In this document: positions 45,216 to 53,842 of the stretch, piece after piece
Position numbering within the stretch: the stretch's first letter is position 1
How the letters are laid out: the number at the start of each line of letters is the position of its first letter
From: an uncultured Collinsella sp.
GTDB lineage: Bacteria > Actinomycetota > Coriobacteriia > Coriobacteriales > Coriobacteriaceae
Assembly (NCBI GenBank): GCA_905209455.1
Contig: CAJLTA010000010.1
Coordinates: 3,702-67,701 of the forward strand
Reading direction: 5' to 3'
DNA: 64,000 nucleotides
The notes under the pieces: model-generated
Databases searched by the model: none
What the model was told of the DNA's origin: nothing
What the model saw: only the letters and a program-made list of their open reading frames with translations
Made by a program: the position numbers and the translations under genes

Positions 45216-46265
45216 CTAGAGGAACATCATGAACAGCTTGGCCATGACAAAGCTGATGAGTCCGCAGGCGGGGAAGGTGAAGAACCAGGTGAACATCATG
45301 TCCTTGACGACGCCGAAGTTGATGGCCGAGAGGCGCTTGACGGCACCGACGCCCATGATGGCGCAGGTCTTGATGTGCGTGGAGGACACAGGGATGCCGG
45401 TAAGGGTGGCAAGCAGCAGGTTCGCGGCACCCGCGAGGTCGGCAGAGAAGCCCTGATACTTCTCGAGCTTAACCATGCTCTGGCCGACGGACTTGATGAT
45501 GCGCTCGCCGCCCACGCTGGTGCCGATGCCCATAGTGGCCGAGCACAGCAGCATAATCCAGATGGGGATGCCTGCATCGCCGACGCTCGTCTGGCCGCTG
45601 GCAAAGGCCACGCCTAAAAAGAGCACGCCGATGAACTTCTGTCCATCCTGCGCGCCGTGCATAAAGCTCATGGCCGCAGCGCTCGCGATCTGAGCGTATT
45701 TAAAGAAGACATTGGCACGTCGCCTGTTGGCGGCGACGAAAAGAATCGAGACGAGCTTGCACAGGACCCAGCCCATGACAAAGCCCAGGCCGATGGAGAG
45801 CGCCAGGCCGTAGATGACCTTCATCCACTCGTGGACGTTGACGCTGCTCGCACCGCCGAGGGCGATGGCGGCACCGGTCAGGCCGGCGATAAGGCTGTGG
45901 CTTTGCGAGGTGGGGATGCCAAAACGCGACGCTGTGGCGCCGTAGACGACGATGGAGAACAGCGCCGCGCATAGGCAGGCGAGCGCCATGGTGCTGTTTC
46001 CGCCAAAGTCGACGATATGTGAGATGGTGTTGGCGACGCTCGCGTTAAAGTGCGTCATGATGAGCACACCGAGGAAGTTGAATGCGGCGCTCATGAGAAT
46101 GGCGGCGCGGGCGGGCATGCAACGCGTAGTGACGCAGGTCGCGATGGCGTTGGGCGCGTCGGTCCATCCATTGACGAAGATGGCGCCCAACGCGAGGATC
46201 ACGGTGACGGCAAGGACTGGGTTCGACACAATTTGGCCGAGGAAGGTTGAGAACGTTACGTCCAT
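45216..46265 (-). CDS. pit: Inorganic phosphate transporter, PiT family
   Basis: The 349-residue membrane protein has about 10 segments and the paired PiT signatures NGWTDAPNAIAT (N-half) and FMHGAQDGQKFIGV (C-half). It imports metal-phosphate driven by proton or sodium gradients, a low-affinity complement to Pst. The next gene on the strand is its DUF47 partner. Confidence 0.95.
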   Translation of the reverse strand: MDVTFSTFLGQIVSNPVLAVTVILALGAIFVNGWTDAPNAIATCVTTRCMPARAAILMSAAFNFLGVLIMTHFNASVANTISHIVDFGGNSTMALACLCAALFSIVVYGATASRFGIPTSQSHSLIAGLTGAAIALGGASSVNVHEWMKVIYGLALSIGLGFVMGWVLCKLVSILFVAANRRRANVFFKYAQIASAAAMSFMHGAQDGQKFIGVLFLGVAFASGQTSVGDAGIPIWIMLLCSATMGIGTSVGGERIIKSVGQSMVKLEKYQGFSADLAGAANLLLATLTGIPVSSTHIKTCAIMGVGAVKRLSAINFGVVKDMMFTWFFTFPACGLISFVMAKLFMMFL

Positions 46266-46489
46266 ATATGGGCTTTCTCGAAGTTTGCAGACACGTTACA
46301 AAAACATGATAAATCGTATCACCTCCTGCGGGTCTCTTTACCGAGTTCTGATGGGAGAAGTGAACTTTTTGGCACTAAAATTGAATATTAGCCCTGTTGA
46401 CCGCGGGTGTTCTTTTTGCTAACACGCCATGCGGACACGTGCGATTACTACGACACTCCAAAACCACAGTCTGTTCGCTTTACAACATG

Positions 46490-46504
46490 CAAACATGCGT
46501 TCGA
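46490..46504 (+). promoter_or_regulatory. Possible LexA (SOS) box
   Basis: CAAACATGCGTTCGA differs by one base in the core from the Gram-positive LexA consensus CGAACnnnnGTTCG. It ends 11 bases before the start of the next gene. The real LexA motif of this organism is unknown from the window. Confidence 0.4.
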
Positions 46505-46515
46505 TAATAGGAGGC

Positions 46516-46854
46516 ATGGAATATCGACAGACAGACGGCAAAACTCGGCGCGTACACAAGCAGTATGTGGACGTCGTGGCTCGCATCCTCGCGGGCGGAC
46601 AAGTCGTGCCGGTTACCGTCTGCTGGGTCGACGGTCGCTGCTTTACGATTGACGAGATTGTCTCGTCCACGGGCTTTGGCTTAACGGTTCACGGTGTTCG
46701 TACGGCGACCTATAAGGTGCGTTTTGGCGGGCACGCGACCGAGTTGTATCTGGAGGACCAGACGCGCGAGCGGGCGGACGGCTCGCAGGCACACGTGATG
46801 CGTTGGTGGGTCTGGGCCTTTGATCGCACGCTCGAGGGCGAGCGCCGTAGGTAA
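46516..46854 (+). CDS. Small conserved-looking protein, possibly DUF6504-like
   Basis: The 112-residue product is not firmly recognised. The pattern PVTVCWVDGRCFTIDEI followed by ATYKVRFGGHATELYLED and MRWWVWAFDR resembles DUF6504, small all-beta proteins often encoded beside translesion polymerases in Actinobacteria. No membrane segment. The ATG at 46516 has AGGAGG almost touching it, an awkward spacing; ATG at 46495 would lie within the possible LexA box. Codon use is like its neighbours. Confidence 0.6.
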   Translation: MEYRQTDGKTRRVHKQYVDVVARILAGGQVVPVTVCWVDGRCFTIDEIVSSTGFGLTVHGVRTATYKVRFGGHATELYLEDQTRERADGSQAHVMRWWVWAFDRTLEGERRR

Positions 46855-46933
46855 GGACGTACGGCATTCGGGTACAATGACAGGAATCTTGTCAGCTACT
46901 GCGCTGTCGCGGCGCTTTTGAAAGGACGAAATT

Positions 46934-47629
46934 ATGAACGATATTCAGGGCTATCAGAACGGCCCCATCGAAACCGGCGCAAGCCGTGCCAAGGAGATGT
47001 CGCCGCGTGCGTATAATCTTGCCATGTCTGCCCTCATCTTCTTGGGCTTTTGTGCCATGGGCGCTGGTGCTTACTTTACGAGCACCATGGCGTTTGCCCG
47101 CATGATGATGAGCGGCGCCGCCCTGCCACTGGTCTTTGGCTCGTTTATTTTGACCATCGTCGGCATGGTCATGATGTCGGCCGCCGCCAGTAAGCAGTCC
47201 GTGGGCCTGTCCCTTGTGGGCTACGTAATCTTTGCGAGCACCTTTGGCCTGACCGCGTCGTTTGGCCTTGCCAACTACGACCTGCCCACCATCAACACTG
47301 CCTTTATCGCCACGGCCGCCATCACCTTTGTCTTTGGCGCCTTGGGCGTGACGTTCCCCAAGTTTTCCCAGCGCGTATATGGCATCGGTTTTGGCATTCT
47401 GCTCGCCACTATTCTGGTTGAGATCGTGCTGATGTTCATGGGCGTCTCGCAGACCATCACCGATCTGATCGTAATCGTGGTGTTCGCCGGCTTTATTGGC
47501 TACGACACCTATGTTGCCACGACGGTGCCGCCTACGCTGCCCAACGCCGTGCTCATGGCGTCCAATCTGTTCGTGGACATTATTAACGTGTTCCTGCGCA
47601 TCCTGAACATCCTTGGCCGTCGCGACTAG
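46934..47629 (+). CDS. Bax inhibitor-1/YccA family membrane protein
   Basis: The 231-residue protein has seven membrane segments and the C-terminal family signature FAGFIGYDTYVA, followed by LFVDIINVFLRILNILGRR. BI-1 members are pH-sensitive calcium leak channels or stress-related; the bacterial role is unclear. GAAAGGACG precedes the ATG and a TACAAT at about 46874 may be its -10. Confidence 0.9.
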   Translation: MNDIQGYQNGPIETGASRAKEMSPRAYNLAMSALIFLGFCAMGAGAYFTSTMAFARMMMSGAALPLVFGSFILTIVGMVMMSAAASKQSVGLSLVGYVIFASTFGLTASFGLANYDLPTINTAFIATAAITFVFGALGVTFPKFSQRVYGIGFGILLATILVEIVLMFMGVSQTITDLIVIVVFAGFIGYDTYVATTVPPTLPNAVLMASNLFVDIINVFLRILNILGRRD

Positions 47630-47673
47630 TGGCGAATTGCGGCGGTGCTTGCCGTGCGTGTAAATCGATGCGA

Positions 47674-47702
47674 AAGGCGGTCCTTCGGGGCCGTCTTTTT
47701 TG
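47674..47702 (+). terminator. Terminator after the BI-1 gene
   Basis: A 10-bp stem with two G-U pairs (47674-47683 with 47688-47697) closes a TTCG tetraloop and ends in a T-run. Confidence 0.85.
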
Positions 47703-47766
47703 TACTCGGCGGGGTATCATGGATGGGAAAAGCCGATAGCGGCAGCGACAGGAAAGGTGACCACTT

Positions 47767-48888
47767 ATGGCAGACGTCGACAACAGGAACCGTAACCGCA
47801 GGTCCAACCGAGCGGGTCAGCCCAATCCCAAGCGCGAGGCCCGTGCCAAGGCCGCCGAGCGTCACGTGGCAACTGTGTCCGAAGCGTGCGCCAAGGATAT
47901 CGAGCGTTCGCTTGCCGGCGTGTGCGAGTTCGATGGTATGCCTGCCGGTTTTGTCGCGGCGATGAAGGCCAAGGTTCAGAGTGCTGTGGCCGCCGAAGAA
48001 CAGGTTGCCGAGGACGTCGAGGGCGCGGAGGCTGCCGAGACCGAGACGGCGCCCGAGACCGAGGCAGCGCCTGAGCCTGCCGAGGAAATCGCCGAAGCTG
48101 AGTCCGCGCCTGCTGAGGAGCCCGCTCCGGTTCTGCCTGAGGTCACCGTGCTCGATGCCTCCGCCACGCAGGCCATCCTGGACAACGGTCGTGGCTATGC
48201 GCAGTTCTGCGACATGGCCGTGCTCGCCTTTGCCTCGTTCACCAACCCGGGCGGTGGCTACATCCAGGGCTATCTGGGCCAGGAGGCCACGCTGTGCGCC
48301 GATTCGTATCTGTACAACGTTCTCGATAAGCAGCGCAAATGGTACGGCGAGAACCGTCGCCGCAACATCAACTGCGAGCTTTACCGCAACCGTGCGCTGG
48401 TGGTGCCTGCGGTGCGCTTCGACCGCAACCACGTGCATGCATACGCCGACGTGATCGTGGCCGCCGCGCCCAACGTTAAGCGCGCCCGCCAGGAGTATCG
48501 CGTGAGCGACGATGCTCTGCTGGACGCCCTGCGCGACCGCATTCGCTTTGTGCTTGCCATCTGCGACGAGCTAGGTCGCGAGAAGCTCGTGCTGGGCGCT
48601 TGGGGCTGCGACAACAACGGCTTTGACGCAGAGGCCGTGGCCGAGCTCTTCCGCAAGGAGCTCGCGTCGGGCGACTTTAAGGTCAAGCAAGTCTTCTTTG
48701 CCGTGCCTTCTACGCGCTGGGATGAGGATTTTGCCAAGTTCGAGCACGTGCTGGCAAACTTCCCCGAGCGCAACGAGGAGTCCTATGCCCAGGTTGCCGC
48801 TCGCGCTGCGGCAGCTCGCGCCGCCGAGCAGACCCAGGCTGCTACCGAGGATGATGAGGACGAGGACGATTGGCGCAAGTACCTGTAA
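47767..48888 (+). CDS. TIGR02452/DUF2263 microbial PARG-like macrodomain protein
   Basis: The 373-residue protein has a Glu/Ala/Pro-rich spacer (about 75-120) and a C-terminal domain with AVLAFASFTNPGGGYIQG and LGQEATLCADSYLYNVL, then LVVPAVRFDRNH, VIVAAAPN and LVLGAWGCDNNGFD. This order is that of bacterial poly(ADP-ribose) glycohydrolase-type proteins. The known catalytic motif GGG-X6-8-QEE appears here as QEA: the second, catalytic glutamate position is alanine. It may bind ADP-ribose without cleaving it, or use another residue. An acidic tail ends the protein. Confidence 0.85.
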   Translation: MADVDNRNRNRRSNRAGQPNPKREARAKAAERHVATVSEACAKDIERSLAGVCEFDGMPAGFVAAMKAKVQSAVAAEEQVAEDVEGAEAAETETAPETEAAPEPAEEIAEAESAPAEEPAPVLPEVTVLDASATQAILDNGRGYAQFCDMAVLAFASFTNPGGGYIQGYLGQEATLCADSYLYNVLDKQRKWYGENRRRNINCELYRNRALVVPAVRFDRNHVHAYADVIVAAAPNVKRARQEYRVSDDALLDALRDRIRFVLAICDELGREKLVLGAWGCDNNGFDAEAVAELFRKELASGDFKVKQVFFAVPSTRWDEDFAKFEHVLANFPERNEESYAQVAARAAAARAAEQTQAATEDDEDEDDWRKYL

Positions 48889-48914
48889 TCGGTACGTGCT
48901 GACAGATAGGTCGA

Positions 48915-48947
48915 GCCGGCGGGAGAGGCTGCTTCCGTCGGCTTTTT
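48915..48947 (+). terminator. Terminator after the PARG-like gene
   Basis: GCCGGCGGGAG (48915-48925) and CTTCCGTCGGC (48932-48942) pair with G-U tolerance, followed by TTTTT. Confidence 0.85.
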
Positions 48948-48966
48948 ACTGAGCGAGGGGCTTACG

Positions 48967-49626
48967 ATGAAAAACGTTCTATGCTTTGGCGACAGCAACA
49001 CCTATGGTTACGATCCGGCGGGCATGCGCGACGGCACCGCGGTGCGCTATGCGCAGGATGTGCGCTGGTGCGGCGTGGCCCAACGTGACTTAGGCGAGGG
49101 CTGGCATGTAATTGAAGAAGGCCTCAACGGCCGCACGACGGTACGCGACGACATGTGCCATCTGGACACCAATCTTAACGGCATCCGCGCACTTCCGATG
49201 CTGCTCGAGGCCCATAAGCCGCTGGACGCCATTGTGATCATGCTGGGCACCAACGACTGTAAGACGGTCTTTAACGTGACAGCTTCCGATATCGCCCGTG
49301 GCGCCATGGCGCTGATTCGCGCCGTCCGCGCGTTTCCGTGGACCGACGCTGCGCCTTGTCCGCGCATTCTGCTGATGGCGCCTATCAAGATTAAGCCGCA
49401 GATCGCCGACGTATATATGACCGATTTTGACGAGCATTCCGTAGAAGCCTCGGAACATTTTGGTGAGTACTACGCGCATGTGGCTGAGCAGTTTGGCTGC
49501 GACTTTTTGAATGCCGCCGACTTTGCCGAGCCGGGCGATATCGACTATCTGCATATGATGCCCGAAAGCCATGAGAGCCTGGGTCACGCCGTGGCAGCCA
49601 AGCTCCAAGAGATGCTCGGAGAGTAG
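48967..49626 (+). CDS. SGNH/GDSL hydrolase (arylesterase-like)
   Basis: The 219-residue protein has the GDS block VLCFGDSNTYG (Ser10), the glycine in EEGLNGRTT, GTND in MLGTNDCK and the C-terminal catalytic Asp193 and His196 (DYLH). No signal peptide. The family hydrolyses acyl esters of many kinds; the substrate is unknown. It resembles cytosolic arylesterase or acyl-hydrolase forms. Confidence 0.9.
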   Translation: MKNVLCFGDSNTYGYDPAGMRDGTAVRYAQDVRWCGVAQRDLGEGWHVIEEGLNGRTTVRDDMCHLDTNLNGIRALPMLLEAHKPLDAIVIMLGTNDCKTVFNVTASDIARGAMALIRAVRAFPWTDAAPCPRILLMAPIKIKPQIADVYMTDFDEHSVEASEHFGEYYAHVAEQFGCDFLNAADFAEPGDIDYLHMMPESHESLGHAVAAKLQEMLGE

Positions 49627-49682
49627 CGCAGCCCCAAACCAGTACAAAAGTTTCCCTTGCGGCGGCTTGTTTCGTTGGTTTG

Positions 49683-49898
49683 TCTCGATCTGTAACAGCT
49701 GTAAGGCCGAAAACGGGCTAGATGTTACAGATTGAGATTATTCAGGTTGATATCGGTCGTTTGTCTCGATCTGTAACATCTAGGGTCGATTTTGCCGATC
49801 TACTGTTACAGATCGAGATTATCTTCTCGGCAGAATTTGAATGTCTCAATCTGTAACAGGTGGGCCGAAAAATGGACTCTAACTGTTACGGATCGAGA
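49683..49898. repeat. Family-D array of three tandem palindromes
   Basis: Units start at 49683, 49764 and 49844 (period 80-81). Each has 15-base arms close to TCTCGATCTGTAACA and TGTTACAGATCGAGA with a loop of exactly 25 bases; loops differ in sequence but share GG-CGA-(A/T)4 features. The units are joined by T-containing spacers. No cas genes are near, and the arms are inverted, so it is not a CRISPR array. Confidence 0.85.
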
Positions 49899-49908
49899 TG
49901 TCTGTGGG

Positions 49909-49947
49909 AACCACCGCAAAGGTGTCTGTCCCCTTTGCGGTGGTTTT
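49909..49947. terminator. Hairpin between the convergent genes
   Basis: AACCACCGCAAAG (49909-49921) and CTTTGCGGTGGTT (49933-49945) form a perfect 13-bp stem around GTGTCTGTCCC; a T-run follows on the plus strand (GGTTTTGG) and lies just past thiD on the minus strand. Confidence 0.65.
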
Positions 49948-49959
49948 GGACTGCGAATC

Positions 49960-50790
49960 TTAGTACTGCCACATGTGGTTGACGGGGCCGGAGCCTTTGC
50001 CCATGTCAAAGCCGGCGGCGAGAGCGCCCGTTAGGTAGGCCTTGCCGGCATTGATGGCGTCGGCAAGATCCATGCCCTGCGCCAGCGCACAGGCGATGGC
50101 GGACGAGAGCGTGCAGCCGGTGCCATGCGTGTTACCGGTCTCGATGCGCTTATGGCGGAACCACGTGGTGAGCGGATCGCCCAGGTGGTTGCCCTCGTCA
50201 TCGAGCGGCGCGGGCTCTGCTAGCACATCGTTGGCCTCGTTGACAAAATGCCCGCCCTTAACGAGGGACGCGCAGCCAAAGCGGCGGGTGAGGAGCATGG
50301 CAGCGTTTTGCTGCGTGCGCTCGGAATCGACCTCGTAGTCGAGCAGCGCCATGGCCTCGGGAATGTTGGGCGTGATGACGGTCGCCAACGGGAACAGGCG
50401 ACGTGTGAGCGCCTCGGCGGCATCCTCGGCAATGAGGCGAGCGCCCGAAGTGGCGACCATGACGGGATCGACGACGATATTTTGTGCGTCCCAGGCACTC
50501 AGGCGGTCGGCGATAACCTCGATAATCTCAGCAGAGGAAACCATGCCGATCTTGACGGCGCTGGGTCGGATATCGTCAAAGACGGCATCGATCTGCGCCG
50601 CGACAATATCCGGGGAGACATTCTGCACGGCGGTGACACCGAGCGTGTTTTGTGCGGTGATGGCCGTGATGGCTGTTTCGGCATACAGACGGTGCGCCGT
50701 GATGGTCTTGATGTCTGCCTGAATGCCGGCGCCACCGCTGGAATCGGATCCTGCGATGGATAGAACGGCTGGTACCTTACTGTGATCCAT
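49960..50790 (-). CDS. thiD: Hydroxymethylpyrimidine/phosphomethylpyrimidine kinase
   Basis: The 276-residue ribokinase-fold enzyme phosphorylates HMP and HMP-P for thiamine synthesis. The substrate motif SIAGSDSSGGAGIQADIKT (about 11-29) and the anion hole GTGCTLSSAIA are intact. It follows thiC on the same strand after 178 bases with a hairpin between, so it can be partly co-transcribed. GGGAGCGAAC precedes the ATG. Confidence 0.96.
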   Translation of the reverse strand: MDHSKVPAVLSIAGSDSSGGAGIQADIKTITAHRLYAETAITAITAQNTLGVTAVQNVSPDIVAAQIDAVFDDIRPSAVKIGMVSSAEIIEVIADRLSAWDAQNIVVDPVMVATSGARLIAEDAAEALTRRLFPLATVITPNIPEAMALLDYEVDSERTQQNAAMLLTRRFGCASLVKGGHFVNEANDVLAEPAPLDDEGNHLGDPLTTWFRHKRIETGNTHGTGCTLSSAIACALAQGMDLADAINAGKAYLTGALAAGFDMGKGSGPVNHMWQY

Positions 50791-50847
50791 GTTCGCTCCC
50801 TTGTCCGGTCGGATTCAAATGGGTCTTTTACCCCGCATTATAAAGAT

Positions 50848-50877
50848 GCCCGGGCCGGCGATATGCCGAACCCGGGC
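50848..50877 (-). terminator. Hairpin between thiC and thiD
   Basis: GCCCGGG / CCCGGGC ends with an inner CGGC/GCCG step, followed on the minus strand by ATCTTTAT. It may partly terminate thiC transcripts. Confidence 0.55.
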
Positions 50878-50968
50878 GCGAGATGCAATTTTTACGCAAA
50901 TGCAGGCAAATGTTCACATGTCAACAATTGACGAACACCTTGTGGCCGTTTGTGGCTCCGGTGACGAG

Positions 50969-52303
50969 TTAGTCCTCCATGCCGAGGTCGATCGTCGTGC
51001 CTTCGAACACCTTGTTGACGGTGCGGACGGCGCACATCTTGCCACACATGGTGCAAGTGCCCTCGGTGGCGGCGGGGGACTCCTCGTAGCGCTTCTTGCC
51101 CGTAACCGGGTCGAGCGCGCACTCCCACATGGCGTCCCAGTCGAGCTTGCGGCGTGCCTGGCCCATCTTGTCGTCCATGTCGCGGGCGTGGGGCACCTTT
51201 TTGGCGATGTCGGCGGCGTGTGCGGCGATCTTGGTGGCCATGAGGCCGTCGAGCACATCCTGGGCGTTGGGCAGGCATAGGTGCTCTGCCGGTGTCACGT
51301 AGCACAGGAAGTCGGCACCGGAGCTGGCGGAGATGGCGCCGCCGATGGCAGCGGTGATGTGGTCGTAACCCACGCCGATATCGGTCACCAGCGGTCCGAG
51401 CACATAGAACGGAGCATTGTGGCACAGGCGCTTCTGCAGTTTCATGTTGGCGGCGATCTCGTCGAGCGCCATGTGACCCGGGCCCTCGACCATGACCTGG
51501 ACGCCGGCGGCCCAAGCACGCTTGCATAGCTTGCCCAGCTCGATCATCTCGGCGGTCTCGGTGGCGTCGTTGGAGTCGTAGAGGCAGCCCGGGCGGCAGG
51601 AGTCGCCGAGCGAAATCGTCACGTCGTACTCGTGGCAGATTTCGAGCACCTCGTCGTAGAACTCGTAGAAGGGGTTCTCGTTACCGGTGACTTCCATCCA
51701 GCCAAACAGCAGCGAGCCGCCGCGGCTGACGATGTTCATGAGGCGGCCGGTCTCCTTGAAGGTCTTGATGACCGATTTATTGATGCCGCAGTGGATGGTC
51801 ATAAAGTCCACGCCGTCTTCGGCGTGTGCACGCACGACCTCGAGCAGATCGTTCTTGGTCAGCTTGACCAGCGGCTTTTCCATGTAGCCGATGGCGTCGT
51901 ACATGGGGACGGTGCCTACCATGAGCGGCGTCTCGTCGATGAGCTGCTGGCGGAACTGGCGCGTCTTGCCCGAGTTGGAGAGGTCCATGATGGCGTCGGC
52001 GCCAAAGTCCTCGGCGATCTTGACCTTCTTCCACTCTTCGGCGGCATCGGCCTTATCGCCCGAGATGCCCAAGTTGACGTTGACCTTGGTGGACAGGCCC
52101 TCACCGACGCCAAAGGCGCGCATGCCCTTTTTGATGTGCACGATGTTGGCGGGAATGGCGATGCGGCCGTCGGCCACGCGCTCGCGGATGTACTCGGGGT
52201 CGCGATGCTCGCGCTCGGCGACTTCCTTCATCTGCGGTGTGATCTGCCCGGCGCGGGCGAAGTCGATTTGCGTGACGAGCTTGGGCTCGGTCTGTGTGCT
52301 CAT
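50969..52303 (-). CDS. thiC: Phosphomethylpyrimidine synthase ThiC
   Basis: The 444-residue radical SAM enzyme turns aminoimidazole ribotide into HMP-P. The C-terminal cluster cysteines are in CTMCGKMCAVR (C-X2-C-X3-C, the spacing of short anaerobic forms). GPGHMALDEI and GGAISASSGADFLCYVTPAEHL are family marks. The ATG at 52303 has GAAGGGAG upstream, which is itself the 3' end of the TPP riboswitch. Confidence 0.97.
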   Translation of the reverse strand: MSTQTEPKLVTQIDFARAGQITPQMKEVAEREHRDPEYIRERVADGRIAIPANIVHIKKGMRAFGVGEGLSTKVNVNLGISGDKADAAEEWKKVKIAEDFGADAIMDLSNSGKTRQFRQQLIDETPLMVGTVPMYDAIGYMEKPLVKLTKNDLLEVVRAHAEDGVDFMTIHCGINKSVIKTFKETGRLMNIVSRGGSLLFGWMEVTGNENPFYEFYDEVLEICHEYDVTISLGDSCRPGCLYDSNDATETAEMIELGKLCKRAWAAGVQVMVEGPGHMALDEIAANMKLQKRLCHNAPFYVLGPLVTDIGVGYDHITAAIGGAISASSGADFLCYVTPAEHLCLPNAQDVLDGLMATKIAAHAADIAKKVPHARDMDDKMGQARRKLDWDAMWECALDPVTGKKRYEESPAATEGTCTMCGKMCAVRTVNKVFEGTTIDLGMED

Positions 52304-52310
52304 TGGCACG

Positions 52311-52403
52311 GCTCCCTTCGTTGGCATTACCCATATCAGGTTTGCGGGTCAGGGCGGGCGCGCCCAGTCTCAGCCTGCCGTCTTGTCCTGCAAGCTCCCC
52401 GTT
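52311..52403 (-). ncRNA. TPP riboswitch (thi box)
   Basis: On the minus strand the leader reads ACGGGGAGC, then CTGAGA, CCCTGACCC, ACCTGATATGGGTAATG and CCAACGAAGGGAG, the conserved order of TPP-binding riboswitches. The last AAGGGAG is the thiC ribosome site, so ligand-stabilised closing stem would hide it directly, suggesting translational control. Confidence 0.95.
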
Positions 52404-52474
52404 TATGTGGTGGGCTCAAGTATAGCCTGAATGGGTACGATTGGGCCAACGAGCGTGCCTGTGGGGAGGCGAAC

Positions 52475-52990
52475 ATGGAAGACAAGCATCTATATCGAGA
52501 GACGCAATGGGATGTATCGGCCGAGGAAAGCCGTGCGCACCATGGCCTTGTCGCGATTGGCTTTGCGGTGCTTGCCGTGCTGGTGATTGCCTTTTGTATT
52601 TGGACGTTTGGCGGTCGCGGCGGCGCTGCCTGGGAGTTTGAGGCCGACGATGCCCTGCCGATAATGACGGTGAGGGTCGCGGGCGGCAATACCGTTGCCG
52701 CGCCGGGGGACTATTGGTATCCGCGCGACGAGTTTGTGCAGCTGCAGCTGAGCGGCGGGTCTATTCCGGGCGAAGAAATCGAACGCGTGACGTTTGATGC
52801 GACGCTCAAAACGCTGACGGTGAAGCTCAAAGATCAAGGGGACGTGCCCACGACCATGGACATTGCGCTGACGGAATGGCGCTTGGAGCCCTCGGCGGGC
52901 GCTGCGGTATCCGAGGTGGAGCACGTTAAGATTACCTACCAAGATGGCTCGACGAGCGAGATTGCAAAGGCCGATGGCTTGGCGGAGTAA
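52475..52990 (+). CDS. Hypothetical single-pass membrane protein
   Basis: I do not recognise this 171-residue protein. A charged start of about 24 residues is followed by one membrane segment (about 26-46, VAIGFAVLAVLVIAFCIWTF) and an extracytoplasmic part of about 120 residues, probably beta-rich (VTFDATLKTLTVKLKDQGD). GGGGAGG precedes the ATG at 52475. It is divergent from thiC and shares the upstream region with the riboswitch. No cysteine-rich or catalytic motif is seen. Confidence 0.75.
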   Translation: MEDKHLYRETQWDVSAEESRAHHGLVAIGFAVLAVLVIAFCIWTFGGRGGAAWEFEADDALPIMTVRVAGGNTVAAPGDYWYPRDEFVQLQLSGGSIPGEEIERVTFDATLKTLTVKLKDQGDVPTTMDIALTEWRLEPSAGAAVSEVEHVKITYQDGSTSEIAKADGLAE

Positions 52991-53013
52991 TGGGGTGTTT
53001 GGAAACGGCGGGC

Positions 53014-53823
53014 CTATTGTGCCTGTGCGTTCATGAAAACCAGGGTGTTTTTGTCTGAAAGCTCGGGGATGTGCCGATAGCCGATGTTGAATGCGGTAAG
53101 TTCGCTTGCATCCTTGAGCTTGTTTTCTGCCATCCACCGCACCATGGAGCCGCGCGCCTTTTTGCTGGCGGTCGACCGTTGGATGGGCTTCCCGTTGCGG
53201 ATGCCTTCGCCAAAGAGACATGTGACGACCGTGGCATCGGTGGTGAGGCGGGTGAGAACAGCTTTGGCGTATTCCGCGCTGGCGAGGTTGACGATCGTAG
53301 CGTTGGAGCCTGCCGGAGCGATAGTCCGTGCGAGCTTGTCGCCCCAAAATGCGTAGAGGTCTCGGGCACCGTCGACGACAAGCTTCGCGCCCATCTCCAG
53401 CCGATACGGTTCAACGGCATGGAAGGGGCGTACGCATCCGTAGAGTCCCGAGAGGATCCAGAGATGGTTTTGCAGCCAGTCGAGCTGTGCGGCATCCATG
53501 ACCTCGGGCGCCATGCTTTGGTATTGGATGCCGTGATAGGACATGACGGCGGGGGAGATTCGACGCGCGATATCGGGATCGGCGAGGTCGGCATTGCTCA
53601 GGACGGGCATAAACTCGTGAAGCGTATCCAGGCACGCTGTAAGCAGCCTGTCACTTACGTTCCACAGCGCCTGCAGGCCGCCGCTGCCTTCATTCCGCTC
53701 GATATCTAGCAGTGCCCGGTGGAGGCGAGCCGTCTCGTGCACAAAGGGTGGAATGCCCAGGACTTCAAAAGCATCTTGGGCCGCGCGCATTTGCTTGGCG
53801 GGCGAAATGATGACTTGAAGCAT
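53014..53823 (-). CDS. yaaA: YaaA family (DUF328) peroxide stress protein
   Basis: The 269-residue protein begins LQVIISPAKQM, the family opening, and has ILSGLYGCVRPFHAVEPYRLEM and VVNLASAEYAK-like text (IVNLASAEYAKAV). YaaA limits free iron and oxidative DNA damage in E. coli and binds DNA; the biochemistry is unsettled. The ATG at 53823 follows GAGGAG. Upstream frame lies over the palindrome and is not coding. Confidence 0.9.
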   Translation of the reverse strand: MLQVIISPAKQMRAAQDAFEVLGIPPFVHETARLHRALLDIERNEGSGGLQALWNVSDRLLTACLDTLHEFMPVLSNADLADPDIARRISPAVMSYHGIQYQSMAPEVMDAAQLDWLQNHLWILSGLYGCVRPFHAVEPYRLEMGAKLVVDGARDLYAFWGDKLARTIAPAGSNATIVNLASAEYAKAVLTRLTTDATVVTCLFGEGIRNGKPIQRSTASKKARGSMVRWMAENKLKDASELTAFNIGYRHIPELSDKNTLVFMNAQAQ

Positions 53824-53842
53824 AGACTCTCCTCTGCCAAAA

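Larger units (their letters stand above)
49627..49959. other. Convergent 333-base gap filled with palindromes
   Basis: No gene. It contains the family-D tandem palindrome array (49683-49898) and a 13-bp stem (49909-49945). It separates the plus-strand hydrolase gene from the minus-strand thiD gene. Confidence 0.8.

Noticed and set aside
49683..49898. Tandem repeats resembling a short CRISPR array
   Set aside because: Repeats are inverted pairs around 25-base loops, only three units, and no cas gene is nearby.
51632..52474. Long N-terminal extension of the membrane protein gene, through thiC
   Set aside because: It is antisense to thiC and the riboswitch; a good ribosome site marks the ATG at 52475.
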